Assembly (NCBI RefSeq): GCF_009455685.1
Contig: NZ_QPES01000001.1
Span: 2,976,001-3,040,000 of the forward strand
Direction of reading: 5' to 3'
Length of the DNA stretch: 64,000 nt
Source of the DNA: Paraburkholderia hayleyella
GTDB lineage: Bacteria; Pseudomonadota; Gammaproteobacteria; Burkholderiales; Burkholderiaceae
Shown: one piece after another, positions 1-7,392 of the stretch
Numbering within the stretch: the first letter of the stretch is position 1
How the letters are laid out: each line of letters starts with the position of its first letter
Notes under the pieces: model-generated
Told to the model about the DNA's origin: nothing
The model's input: only the letters and a program-made list of their open reading frames with translations
Database searches by the model: none
Position numbers and translations under genes: made by a program

Positions 1-225
1 AACCTCTGGTACGGCGGCAAGAAAAAGCTCAAAACACTGGCGATTGGTCAAGTCTGGAAAGCCACTGAGACACCGGGCAGCGCCTCCGCGCTGCTGGAGC
101 GCGAAGCAAGCCCCAGCGCCACGCCCGCCCGGGCAAACACTCAAGCAGGCACGCGCAGCGGCAAGCCCGTGGTGCGCCGCCGCGATCCGGGCAGCACGCC
201 CGGCAAACCGGGTTCGCCCCGCTGA
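1..225 (+). CDS. secD: SecD, protein translocase subunit (C-terminal end only)
   Basis: Only the last 74 codons are inside the window; the reading frame is open from base 1 to a TGA at 223-225. The visible part starts in the cytoplasmic tail after the last membrane helix (LWYGGKKKLKTLAIGQVW), a pattern typical of beta-proteobacterial SecD. It continues as a low-complexity basic and Ser/Ala/Pro-rich tail ending in KPGSPR. SecD forms the SecDF complex, which uses the proton gradient to assist late steps of SecYEG translocation. Identification rests mainly on the tail motif and on secF starting 17 bases later. The long tail looks lineage-specific. Confidence 0.85.
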   Translation, partial: NLWYGGKKKLKTLAIGQVWKATETPGSASALLEREASPSATPARANTQAGTRSGKPVVRRRDPGSTPGKPGSPR

Positions 226-242
226 ACCCCGGAGACTGAATC

Positions 243-1193
243 ATGGAATTTTTCCGCATTCGTAAAGACCTGCCGTTGATGCAGCGCGCGTTGCTGTTCA
301 ACGCGATCTCGCTGCTGACGTTTGTCACTGCTGTGTTTTTTCTGCTGCATCGCGGCCTGCATCTTTCTGTCGAATTCACCGGTGGCACGGTCGTTGAAGT
401 GCAGTATCCGCAAGCCGTGCCGCTGGAGCCCCTGCGCAATACGCTGGGCCAGCTCGGCTACGCCGATGCCCAGGTGCAGAATTTCGGCACCTCGCGTGAT
501 GTGCTGATCCGCCTGCCGCTCAAATCCGGCCTCACCTCCGCACAGCAAAGCGAGCAGGTGATGAGCGCGCTGAAAACGCAAAACCAGGCGGCGCAACTGC
601 AGCGCGTTGAATTCGTCGGGCCCCAGGTGGGCAAGGAACTCGCCACCGACGGCCTGATGGCGCTAGCCTGCGTGGTGATCGGCATCGTGATCTACCTGTC
701 ATTTCGCTTCGAATGGAAATACGCGGTGGCCGGCATCATCGCCAACCTGCACGACGTCATCATCATTCTTGGCTTCTTCGCTTTTTTCCAGTGGGAATTT
801 TCGCTCTCCGTGCTCGCCGCGGTGCTGGCGGTGCTGGGTTATTCCGTGAACGAATCGGTCGTGATTTTCGACCGGATCCGCGAAACCTTCCGCCGCGAAC
901 GCAAGATGACCGTGATCGAAGTGATCAACCACGCGATCACCAGCACCATGTCACGCACGATCATCACGCACGGCTGTACGCAGATGATGGTGTTGTCGAT
1001 GTTCCTTTTCGGCGGCCCGACACTGCATTACTTCGCGCTGGCGCTGACGGTGGGCATCCTGTTCGGCATTTACTCGTCGGTGTTCGTCGCCGCGGCGCTG
1101 GCGATGTGGTTCGGCATCAAGCGCGAAGACCTCATCAAGGAAAAGAAAGAAAATCATGACCCGAACGACCCGAATGCGGGCGCTCAGGTTTAA
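243..1193 (+). CDS. secF: SecF, protein translocase subunit
   Basis: 316 residues, the usual SecF length. The first transmembrane segment lies at about residues 17-37. A periplasmic domain with VEFTGGTVVEV follows, and then five hydrophobic segments in the C-terminal half, including the conserved stretch around NESVVIFDRIRE that marks the SecD/SecF transmembrane family. The start at 243 has a GGAG box about 10 bases upstream and lies 17 bases after the secD stop, so the two are an operon. SecF with SecD acts in the inner membrane to pull exported proteins through SecYEG. A strong hairpin follows the gene. Confidence 0.97.
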   Translation: MEFFRIRKDLPLMQRALLFNAISLLTFVTAVFFLLHRGLHLSVEFTGGTVVEVQYPQAVPLEPLRNTLGQLGYADAQVQNFGTSRDVLIRLPLKSGLTSAQQSEQVMSALKTQNQAAQLQRVEFVGPQVGKELATDGLMALACVVIGIVIYLSFRFEWKYAVAGIIANLHDVIIILGFFAFFQWEFSLSVLAAVLAVLGYSVNESVVIFDRIRETFRRERKMTVIEVINHAITSTMSRTIITHGCTQMMVLSMFLFGGPTLHYFALALTVGILFGIYSSVFVAAALAMWFGIKREDLIKEKKENHDPNDPNAGAQV

Positions 1194-1264
1194 GCATCAC
1201 CAGACGCTAGCCATATTCGATGTCGATGTATTAGAGCCGGTACGCAGCAGCTAGCGCACAGAAA

Positions 1265-1305
1265 AAAGGCCGGGGTTCAGTTAAATGAACTGAACCCCGG
1301 CCTTT
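1265..1305. terminator. Bidirectional Rho-independent terminator between secF and the MFS gene
   Basis: A perfect 18-base inverted repeat (1265-1282 with 1288-1305) has a 5-base loop and AAA/TTT ends. It lies between the convergent secF (+) and MFS transporter (-) genes and can serve both. Confidence 0.88.
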
Positions 1306-1378
1306 GACGTTTACCTGCTTGCTGCTTGCTGCCGGCAGCGTCTGTTTGCGTGCCCTCGGCGACACGGCCAACGCTTTC

Positions 1379-2701
1379 CTAACGAAAGCCCAGCTTGCGC
1401 CGCGCAGCAACCAGCGCGATCAGGCTAATGACAGCAGCGAACATCAGATAAAAGCTCGGCGCGACGCGCATCTCGGTTACGCGGATCAGCCACGCGATGA
1501 TGAACGGCCCGAATCCGCCAAAAATCGTCACGGCGATGTTATAGGCCAGCGACATCCCCGTCGTGCGAATCTGCACCGGGAAGATCTGCGACAGCAAGCC
1601 TGGCAGCGCCGCAAAATAACCGGTCATCAGAAAGCCAAAAACAATCTGCACGACGATCAGCGTGCCCACCGTGGGATGCGCGACCAGATACACGAACACC
1701 GGATAGACCAGCACCAGCAACAACAGCGCAGGCACCAGCATGATGCGCGTCGGGCCATAACGATCCGAGCCGTACCCCACTAGCGGTGAGAACAGCATCT
1801 GGATCACCCCGGTCAGCGCAATCGCGGCAAACGACACCGAAGGCGAGAGCCCAAGTTGCTTCACACCGTAGGTCGGCATGAAGAGCACGAGGTAGGTCGA
1901 CACCGTCCCCAGCACCACCACGCCAATCCCAATCAGCAACCGCAGCTTCTGGCTGGTGAAGGTATCGCGCAAAGGCGTCGTTGTCGTTTCAGCGGCGAGA
2001 AACTCGGGCGTCTCATCAAGTTGAGTGCGGATATACCAGGCTACGGGGCCGATCAGCAAGCCGAAGAAAAAGGGCACACGCCAGCCCCACGAGGCCATCT
2101 GCTCAGGTGTGAGCTGGCTGCTCAGCACCGCGCCAAAACCTGCGGCCAGCAGCGTGGTCAAACCCTGGCTTGCCACCTGCCAACTGGCAAAAAATCCCCG
2201 TCGCCCCGGCACATGCTCCGCCAGAAAAGCCGTCGCGCTGCCAAATTCGCCGCCTGCCGAAAAACCCTGCATCAGCCGCGCCAGCACGAGAATCACCGGC
2301 GCGGCGAGACCGATTGTTTGATAGGTCGGCAGCACCGCGATAATCAGCGTGCCGACCATCATCAACAGGATCGACAGCGTCAGCGCCGCGCGCCGTCCGG
2401 CACGATCGGCATAGGCACCCAGCACGATGGCCCCCAAGGGACGCATGAAAAACGAAACGCCGAACGTACCCAGCGTCAGTAACAAGGAAACGGTTTCGTT
2501 GCCTGCCGGGAAAAACAGCTTCGAAATGATCAGCGCGAAAAAACCATAGATAACCAGATCGAACCATTCGAGCGCATTGCCAATCGATGCCGCTGTCACC
2601 ACGCGCCAGGAACTGGCGCGTGGCGGGATCAGAGGGTCGAGAGGAGGGGCTGACGGTATTACTGGCGAAGCGGGTGCGGCTGGCGGGACATTCACATTCA
2701 T
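1379..2701 (-). CDS. MFS transporter, metabolite:H+ symporter (MHS) type
   Basis: 440 residues with about twelve hydrophobic segments. Near the N-terminus it shows GNALEWFDLVIYG, a hallmark of the metabolite:H+ symporter branch (KgtP, ProP, citrate and shikimate carriers). The loop 2-3 motif GAYADRAGRRAAL and the segment RLMQGFSAGGEFG also fit. The first 35 residues are a Pro/Ala-rich cytoplasmic extension. AGGAG sits 8 bases before the ATG, supporting the start at 2701. The substrate cannot be read from sequence; an organic acid or osmolyte is likely. It is transcribed alone, and a 9-bp tandem repeat lies 130-180 bases upstream. Confidence 0.9.
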   Translation of the reverse strand: MNVNVPPAAPASPVIPSAPPLDPLIPPRASSWRVVTAASIGNALEWFDLVIYGFFALIISKLFFPAGNETVSLLLTLGTFGVSFFMRPLGAIVLGAYADRAGRRAALTLSILLMMVGTLIIAVLPTYQTIGLAAPVILVLARLMQGFSAGGEFGSATAFLAEHVPGRRGFFASWQVASQGLTTLLAAGFGAVLSSQLTPEQMASWGWRVPFFFGLLIGPVAWYIRTQLDETPEFLAAETTTTPLRDTFTSQKLRLLIGIGVVVLGTVSTYLVLFMPTYGVKQLGLSPSVSFAAIALTGVIQMLFSPLVGYGSDRYGPTRIMLVPALLLLVLVYPVFVYLVAHPTVGTLIVVQIVFGFLMTGYFAALPGLLSQIFPVQIRTTGMSLAYNIAVTIFGGFGPFIIAWLIRVTEMRVAPSFYLMFAAVISLIALVAARRKLGFR

Positions 2702-2829
2702 TCAGATTTCTCCTCGCAGGTGGCTTGTCGTTGTGATGGTGTTTTTTGGAGAGGTTTGCGATTGCGGCAGATCAACTCAAGTCAGTCGCTCCAGTGCGGT
2801 AAGGATGACAGATTTATTTTATCTGTCCC

Positions 2830-2883
2830 GTCTCCTGGGTCTTCTGGGTCTTCTGGGTCTTCTGGGTCTTCTGGGTCTCCTGG
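2830..2883. repeat. 9-bp tandem repeat, six units
   Basis: Six head-to-tail copies. The four inner units are identical (GTCTTCTGG) and the two outer ones are GTCTCCTGG. The array lies 129-182 bases upstream of the MFS transporter start. Such arrays can change copy number by slippage. Confidence 0.95.
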
Positions 2884-3449
2884 TTTAGCCTCCCCTATTC
2901 TGCACCTGCCTTGCTGGATCTGTAATCTGGATCCGTCCCCGCGCTCATCGCGCTGCGCGCCGGCGCATGATCGCTACTCCAGTATCAGATGCCGACCTAT
3001 CGACACACCCTGGACAAGGAGGTCAGTCAACGCATGTCAGCCTTTGCTGGACGAGAGCACGATTCTCTTGTTCTGCCATACCACCTGCCTGAATAGCATG
3101 GACTGGCAGAGTGGAGATAATGGCGCGGGTCAAAGAGATCTCTGATGGAGAAAGGTTTAATTAAAAACCTGGATAGGCATATATATATTTAATAGCCATA
3201 AAACTTAATATCGAAACAGTTTCTTGAGCCAGGCAGCCACCACGATTTCTTGACGATTAACCTGAATAGTAAATATATATTATTTCCAGAACCTCCACGC
3301 TGGAAATATCCTTTGGGATGACAAAAGCAAAACGTTCAACCCTATAAATATAAATAACGTAAGAGATAACTATTTCAAGGATAGCGGTGACACTAAAACT
3401 GAAATGAACCACAAGGGGGACACACAATGGGACGAAGTTACTGAAAGTA

Positions 3450-3599
3450 TCAGAAAAAGAATTCGACACTGATCAATAAAATGCCTACGATGCCTAACGC
3501 CGTCCAGTTAAGGTTTCTAGTGAGAAATCGAACGGCGTAACGAAAAGGTCTGGACTTGACTGCCTTGTTTTGTAGCTGCTTGTGGTTGTGGCTTTCCAT
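3450..3599 (-). CDS. Possible 49-residue tail-anchored small protein
   Basis: Weak candidate. From an ATG at 3599 a frame of 49 codons begins MESHNHKQLQNK, is basic in the middle (RPFRYAVRFLTRN) and ends in a single hydrophobic segment (TALGIVGILLISVEFFF) at the very C-terminus, as in a tail-anchored membrane peptide. Only a modest purine stretch precedes the start. No family is recognised, and AT-rich DNA can generate such frames by chance. Confidence 0.22.
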   Translation of the reverse strand: MESHNHKQLQNKAVKSRPFRYAVRFLTRNLNWTALGIVGILLISVEFFF

Positions 3600-3639
3600 C
3601 TGCTGCCTGCCGCGTTGCAAGGGCTGGCCCGGCGGTCGT

Positions 3640-3673
3640 GCCGCGCCGGAGTGCATAAACCCTCCGGCGCGGC
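3640..3673 (-). terminator. GC-rich hairpin downstream of the first yceI gene
   Basis: A perfect 12-base inverted repeat (3640-3651 with 3662-3673) has a 10-base loop and lies 25 bases beyond the yceI stop at 3698. It lacks a U-tract on the minus strand, so it may be a stabilising hairpin or a weak terminator. Confidence 0.4.
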
Positions 3674-3697
3674 CCCAACCTTTACATCCTTAATGCC

Positions 3698-4276
3698 TTA
3701 CTGCTTGATGCCTTCGGCCTGGATATGCAGTTTCGTTTCCATATGGAAGCCATATTTGCGGCCGTAATCGAGGCCATAATCAGCGCGGTTGAACTGCGCG
3801 CTAGCCTCTACGCCACACGCCTCGCGCTTGTACAGCGGATGCTGCATGCACTTGAATGATTCGATCTTCAGGTTCAGCGGCTTGGTCACGCCGTGCATGG
3901 TGAGGCTGCCCACCACCTCGACCGGCTTGTCGCCTTCGAAGCGAATCTGCGTGCCTTTGTAAATCGCTGTCGGAAACTTCGCTACGTCGAAAAATTCGGC
4001 ACTGCCCAGTTTTTCATCGAGCTTCGCGTTGCCGGTCTGAACTGAGGCGGGATCAATCGTGACCTCGACCGTCCCGGTTTTCGCCGCGCGATCAAGCGTG
4101 ACCGTGCCACTGCTTTTGGTGAACTTGCCGCGCCAGATCGATAACCCGCCGAAGTGATCGGTTTCGAAGCTCGGATAGGTATGCGTCGGGTCAAGCTGAT
4201 AAGTATCGGCCGCCAGTGCGCCCAGCGACAACGATCCCGCCAATGCCCCCACGGCAAGCATCAGAGATTTTTTCAC
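3698..4276 (-). CDS. YceI-family periplasmic protein (first copy)
   Basis: 192 residues, with a cleavable signal peptide (MKKSLMLAVGALAGSLSLGALAA) followed directly by the YceI start DTYQLDPTHTYPSFETDHFG. Typical YceI features follow: VTLDRAAKTGTVEVTID, a FFDVAKFPTAIYKG segment and SLTMHGVTKPL. YceI proteins are lipocalin-like barrels that bind polyisoprenoid lipids in the periplasm; E. coli YceI is induced by high pH and osmolarity. It is the last of three same-strand genes (b561, YceI, YceI) separated by 39 and 68 bases. The substrate is not known here. It contains two Cys residues in the KCMQ-EACG region, which might form a disulfide. Confidence 0.93.
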   Translation of the reverse strand: MKKSLMLAVGALAGSLSLGALAADTYQLDPTHTYPSFETDHFGGLSIWRGKFTKSSGTVTLDRAAKTGTVEVTIDPASVQTGNAKLDEKLGSAEFFDVAKFPTAIYKGTQIRFEGDKPVEVVGSLTMHGVTKPLNLKIESFKCMQHPLYKREACGVEASAQFNRADYGLDYGRKYGFHMETKLHIQAEGIKQ

Positions 4277-4344
4277 GTCATTCTCCTTGTGGAAAAAAGC
4301 TCACTACGCGGCGCGTGGCGAGCATAGGTACGCTGGATACGCGT

Positions 4345-4908
4345 TTATTTGCGCGCTGCAACGAGATGAAACTTGATCACGACTTCATCAGCGACCACCG
4401 AGGTGTCTTTCCATTCACCCGTGCCGATATCGAACTGCAAACGCTTGACCGGCAACGCCCCGGCGAACACCTGCGATGCACCTTGCTGCGTCACCGTCAC
4501 GGGCACCACGACGGTTTGAGTCTTGCCCTTGAGCGTCAGCTTGCCTGTGACCTTGTACTGGTTGCCACCCGCAGGCGCAATCGCGCTTGAGACAAACGTC
4601 GCCACAGGAAACCCTTTGGCATCGAACCAGTCCTTGCCACGCACCTGCTCGTTATAGCTTTCGTCGCCGAGGTCATAGCTGTCGACGTTGACCGTCAACT
4701 GCGCGCTGCCTGCGGTGGGTTTGGCTGGATCGAACACGATCTGGGCGCTGAATTTCTTGAACTTGCCTTCGATCGGCACGTTCATCTGTTTCGAAATAGC
4801 GCTCACGCTGCTTTTGGCCAGATCGACCTGGGCTACGGCACTGCCAGAAAACGTAAGCGAAGCCGCAGCAAATGCCGCCAGCATGTAGCGGTAAAACGAA
4901 GCTTTCAT
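4345..4908 (-). CDS. YceI-family periplasmic protein (second, diverged copy)
   Basis: 187 residues with a signal peptide ending near SGSAVAQ. The mature part begins VDLAKSSVSAISKQMNVPIEG and keeps the YceI fold landmarks: a FSAQIVFDP strand, DSYDLGDESYNEQVRGKDWFD, and TGKLTLKGKTQTV. It is clearly diverged from the neighbouring YceI (the usual GxxxFxxxHFG start is replaced by MNVPIEGKFKKF), so it may bind a different lipid or partner. It lies between cytochrome b561 and the first YceI and is probably co-transcribed with both. Confidence 0.9.
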   Translation of the reverse strand: MKASFYRYMLAAFAAASLTFSGSAVAQVDLAKSSVSAISKQMNVPIEGKFKKFSAQIVFDPAKPTAGSAQLTVNVDSYDLGDESYNEQVRGKDWFDAKGFPVATFVSSAIAPAGGNQYKVTGKLTLKGKTQTVVVPVTVTQQGASQVFAGALPVKRLQFDIGTGEWKDTSVVADEVVIKFHLVAARK

Positions 4909-4947
4909 GGTTGCCCCCTTTGGCTTACCGGATTAATGGATGACGGA

Positions 4948-5517
4948 CTATTTGAGGAAAGGAATCATGCGCGACAGCAGGCCATCGCGGTCGATCCACT
5001 GATGCTTGAGCGCTGCCGCGACATGCATCACGACCAGCACCAGCAAGCTGTAATTGAGTACAACGTGAACGGTCTTGAGCAGCACCTTGAGTTCGGCATC
5101 GGGCGCGATCAGGCGTGGCAGCGGCACGAGCCCGAGATACACCACCGGCACATTGGCCGCCGAACTATATAAGTAGCCGGACAGCGGAATCACCAGCATC
5201 AGCAGGTACAGCGCGAGATGCGCCAGATGGGCGGCCGCGCGCTGCCACGGCGGCGTGGCGGCGGGCAACGGCGGCGCGGCATGCGTGGCGCGCCAGATAA
5301 CACGCACCACGGCCAGCGCGAAGATCGTCACGCCAATCCATTTATGCCAGGAGAAATAACGCAGCTTGGTGGGTGTAAAACCGGGAATGTCCGTCATCAC
5401 CCAGCCAAGGGCAAAACCGCAGACAATCAGCAACGCGATCAGCCAGTGCAGCGCGATCGCAGGCCGGGTGTAGGATGCGCGCGCCGCACCCGATGAGAAC
5501 GAAGCTTGATCTGCCAT
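4948..5517 (-). CDS. cybB: Cytochrome b561-type diheme membrane protein
   Basis: 189 residues with four transmembrane helices. The haem-ligand histidines are placed as in the prokaryotic b561 family: ALHWLI in helix 1, SWHKWIG before helix 2, KTVHVVLN in helix 4 and VVMHVAAAL near its end. The family oxidises quinol and passes electrons within or across the inner membrane; E. coli CybB is a superoxide:ubiquinone oxidoreductase. Pairing of b561 with YceI genes is a recurrent arrangement and suggests a shared role in quinone or isoprenoid redox at the envelope, which is an inference. The ATG at 5517 is followed by a 15-residue cytoplasmic lead. Confidence 0.93.
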   Translation of the reverse strand: MADQASFSSGAARASYTRPAIALHWLIALLIVCGFALGWVMTDIPGFTPTKLRYFSWHKWIGVTIFALAVVRVIWRATHAAPPLPAATPPWQRAAAHLAHLALYLLMLVIPLSGYLYSSAANVPVVYLGLVPLPRLIAPDAELKVLLKTVHVVLNYSLLVLVVMHVAAALKHQWIDRDGLLSRMIPFLK

Positions 5518-5957
5518 GATGAATATCGAACCCAGTCAGAATGAGCCAATAAATGAACGTGCAGCCAGCACTCGAAATTTATATGCACACCGCATGAAGC
5601 AAAAATTCTTCGAGTGTTTGAGTGCTCGAGTGCAACTCAAGGCCGCCATGCTAACTCAAAGCCGGATCATTTCGGCAAGTCATCCAGGCACGAAACAATC
5701 TGCAGCCGCCAGACACGCGGCCCACCCGAAAGCAGCCGTTCCGGGCCGGTTGCTGGCCGGGCGCCCCCTGGGCCAACTCGCCAGGCAGCCATGGATGGGC
5801 GTCTTGAGCGCATGGCGCTCCTCCGCGCGACCACCAGGAGGCGGAACGCCTTTGATACTATTGCGCGAGTTTTTGCCACAGTCTTTCCCGCCGCTGCGGA
5901 TATTGCCGTTCTGAATATCGCCGTATCTTCTTCGTCCCGCTTTACCTTCAAGCCCGC
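5518..5957. other. Divergent intergenic region between cybB and pqiA
   Basis: 440 bases between the leftward b561-YceI operon and the rightward pqi operon; it must hold both promoters. The cybB-proximal 100 bases are AT-richer and contain short imperfect GAGTG repeats at about 5614-5634. No gene or strong hairpin is seen. Confidence 0.5.
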
Positions 5958-6656
5958 ATGGAACATGACAACCTGATTGCATGCCACGAGTGCGATGCCC
6001 TCTTTCGCAAGCCCCGGCTTAACGACCGCGAAATGGCACGCTGTTCGCGTTGTGGCGCCACGCTCTATCACAGCGCCTCAACCCGGCTCGACAACATCAC
6101 CGCGATGACCCTCGCAGCGCTCATCACGTTTCTGATTGCCCTGTCGTTTCCCATCGTCGAGCTCGAAACCAGGGGCATCCGCTCCCAGTCGAGCCTGTTC
6201 GGCGCAATGCTGGCGCTCTGGGATGAGGACATGCAGATCGTCGCCGTGATGGTGTTTTGCTCAACGGTACTGTTTCCCCTCATCGAGCTAGTCGCGCTAC
6301 TTTATGTCTTGCTGCCGCTGCGTTCCGGTTACGTGCCGCACGGTTTGAATGGCGTACTGCGCGCCATCCAGTTCGTGCGGCCATGGGGCATGATCGAAGT
6401 CTTCATGCTTGGGGTGCTGGTCACGATGATCAAGATGGCCAGCCTCGCGCGCGTGATTCCGGAAGCCTCGCTGTTCGCGTTTGGTGCGCTCACGTTAATC
6501 TTCGTCGCCGTCGTGACCTTCGATCCGCGCACCTTGTGGGATCTCGCCGATGACCTCGCCGCTGGCCGCGCGCCCCGTGACCGCGCCAACGGCAACAGCG
6601 AAGCTAGCGCTCCCGTCCTTGCTGAGGCGCCTGTCTTGCCTCCTCGTCAAGGATGA
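5958..6656 (+). CDS. pqiA: PqiA-like integral membrane protein, first half
   Basis: 232 residues. The N-terminus carries a zinc-ribbon pattern (CxxC at 9/12 and 29/32), followed by four hydrophobic segments (from about residues 50, 90, 145 and 175) and the C-terminal signature VVTFDPRTLWDLAD of the PqiA family. In E. coli, PqiA is one ~417-residue protein with two such modules; here they are encoded by two consecutive genes. PqiA works with PqiB and PqiC in lipid transport between inner and outer membranes. First gene of an operon with very short spacings. The tail after residue 200 is low-complexity Ala/Pro. Confidence 0.92.
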   Translation: MEHDNLIACHECDALFRKPRLNDREMARCSRCGATLYHSASTRLDNITAMTLAALITFLIALSFPIVELETRGIRSQSSLFGAMLALWDEDMQIVAVMVFCSTVLFPLIELVALLYVLLPLRSGYVPHGLNGVLRAIQFVRPWGMIEVFMLGVLVTMIKMASLARVIPEASLFAFGALTLIFVAVVTFDPRTLWDLADDLAAGRAPRDRANGNSEASAPVLAEAPVLPPRQG

Positions 6657-6663
6657 GCGCCCG

Positions 6664-7392
6664 ATGAGCTACCTCACAGCCCGATGCGCCGGCCTGATTG
6701 CCTGCCACGCCTGCGGCCAGGTCGAAGCGGCCCGGCACAGCGCCGCATCGCAGCATCCGCACCCGTCCTGCTCGCGTTGCGGCGCGGCGCTGCATTCGCG
6801 CAATCCGGATAGCCTGACGCGAACTTGGGCGCTTCTGATCGCCGCGGTGCTGCTCTACATTCCGGCCAACCTGCTGCCGATCATGCATACCGCCTCGCTG
6901 GTCGGCGAAGAAGACGACACGATCATGAGCGGCGTCGTCTACTTCTGGACCTCCGGCGACTGGCCACTGGCCGTGATCGTCTTTGTTGCCAGCATCCTCG
7001 TGCCCATGCTCAAGCTCTCCGTGCTAGTGCTGCTGACGTACACCGCGCAGCGCCGCTCACGCTGGCGCCAGATGGAACGCACCACGCTCTATCGCGCCGT
7101 CGAGCGCATCGGCCGCTGGTCGATGCTCGATATCTTTGTCGTCACGCTCACCGTGGCCCTGGTACGCTTCAAATCGCTCGCCGAGATCACGGCGGGGCCG
7201 GGCGCGATTGCGTTCGGCTCGGTAGTGGTTCTGACGATGATCGCCTCCATGCAGTTCGACCCCCGTCTCATCTGGGATAACGTTCTAACCCGCGAACCCG
7301 GCCGTACAAAAAACGGCGAAGAGCCCCCCGTGAACCACAGCAACCAGCACGATCACGACAATCAGAACGCAGAGGGTTCCCATCATGACTAA
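6664..7392 (+). CDS. pqiA: PqiA-like integral membrane protein, second half
   Basis: 242 residues from the ATG at 6664, which lies 7 bases after the preceding stop and has AAGGA about 10 bases upstream; the frame is open further 5' but that part overlaps the first pqiA gene. It repeats the module layout: zinc-ribbon cysteines at 14/17 and 36/39, YIPANLLPIMHT in the first hydrophobic segment, and MQFDPRLIWD near the end, matching the second domain of fused PqiA. The last ~20 residues are rich in His and Asn. Its stop overlaps the pqiB start by 8 bases, implying translational coupling. Confidence 0.92.
   Translation: MSYLTARCAGLIACHACGQVEAARHSAASQHPHPSCSRCGAALHSRNPDSLTRTWALLIAAVLLYIPANLLPIMHTASLVGEEDDTIMSGVVYFWTSGDWPLAVIVFVASILVPMLKLSVLVLLTYTAQRRSRWRQMERTTLYRAVERIGRWSMLDIFVVTLTVALVRFKSLAEITAGPGAIAFGSVVVLTMIASMQFDPRLIWDNVLTREPGRTKNGEEPPVNHSNQHDHDNQNAEGSHHD

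Larger units (their letters stand above)
2702..3697. other. Gene-poor intergenic region of about 1 kb
   Basis: No recognisable gene. The first 130 bases hold the ribosome-binding site and presumably the promoter of the leftward MFS gene. A 9-bp tandem repeat is at 2830-2883. From about 3140 to 3560 the DNA is markedly AT-rich (runs such as TATATATATT), unlike its flanks. Short frames in it, for example 3257-3469 on the minus strand, encode hydrophobic peptides with no recognisable family. A weak small-protein candidate is listed separately at 3450-3599. Confidence 0.6.

Noticed and set aside
3257..3469. A 70-codon hydrophobic frame in the AT-rich region
   Set aside because: No ribosome-binding site, no family, and AT-rich DNA yields such frames by chance.
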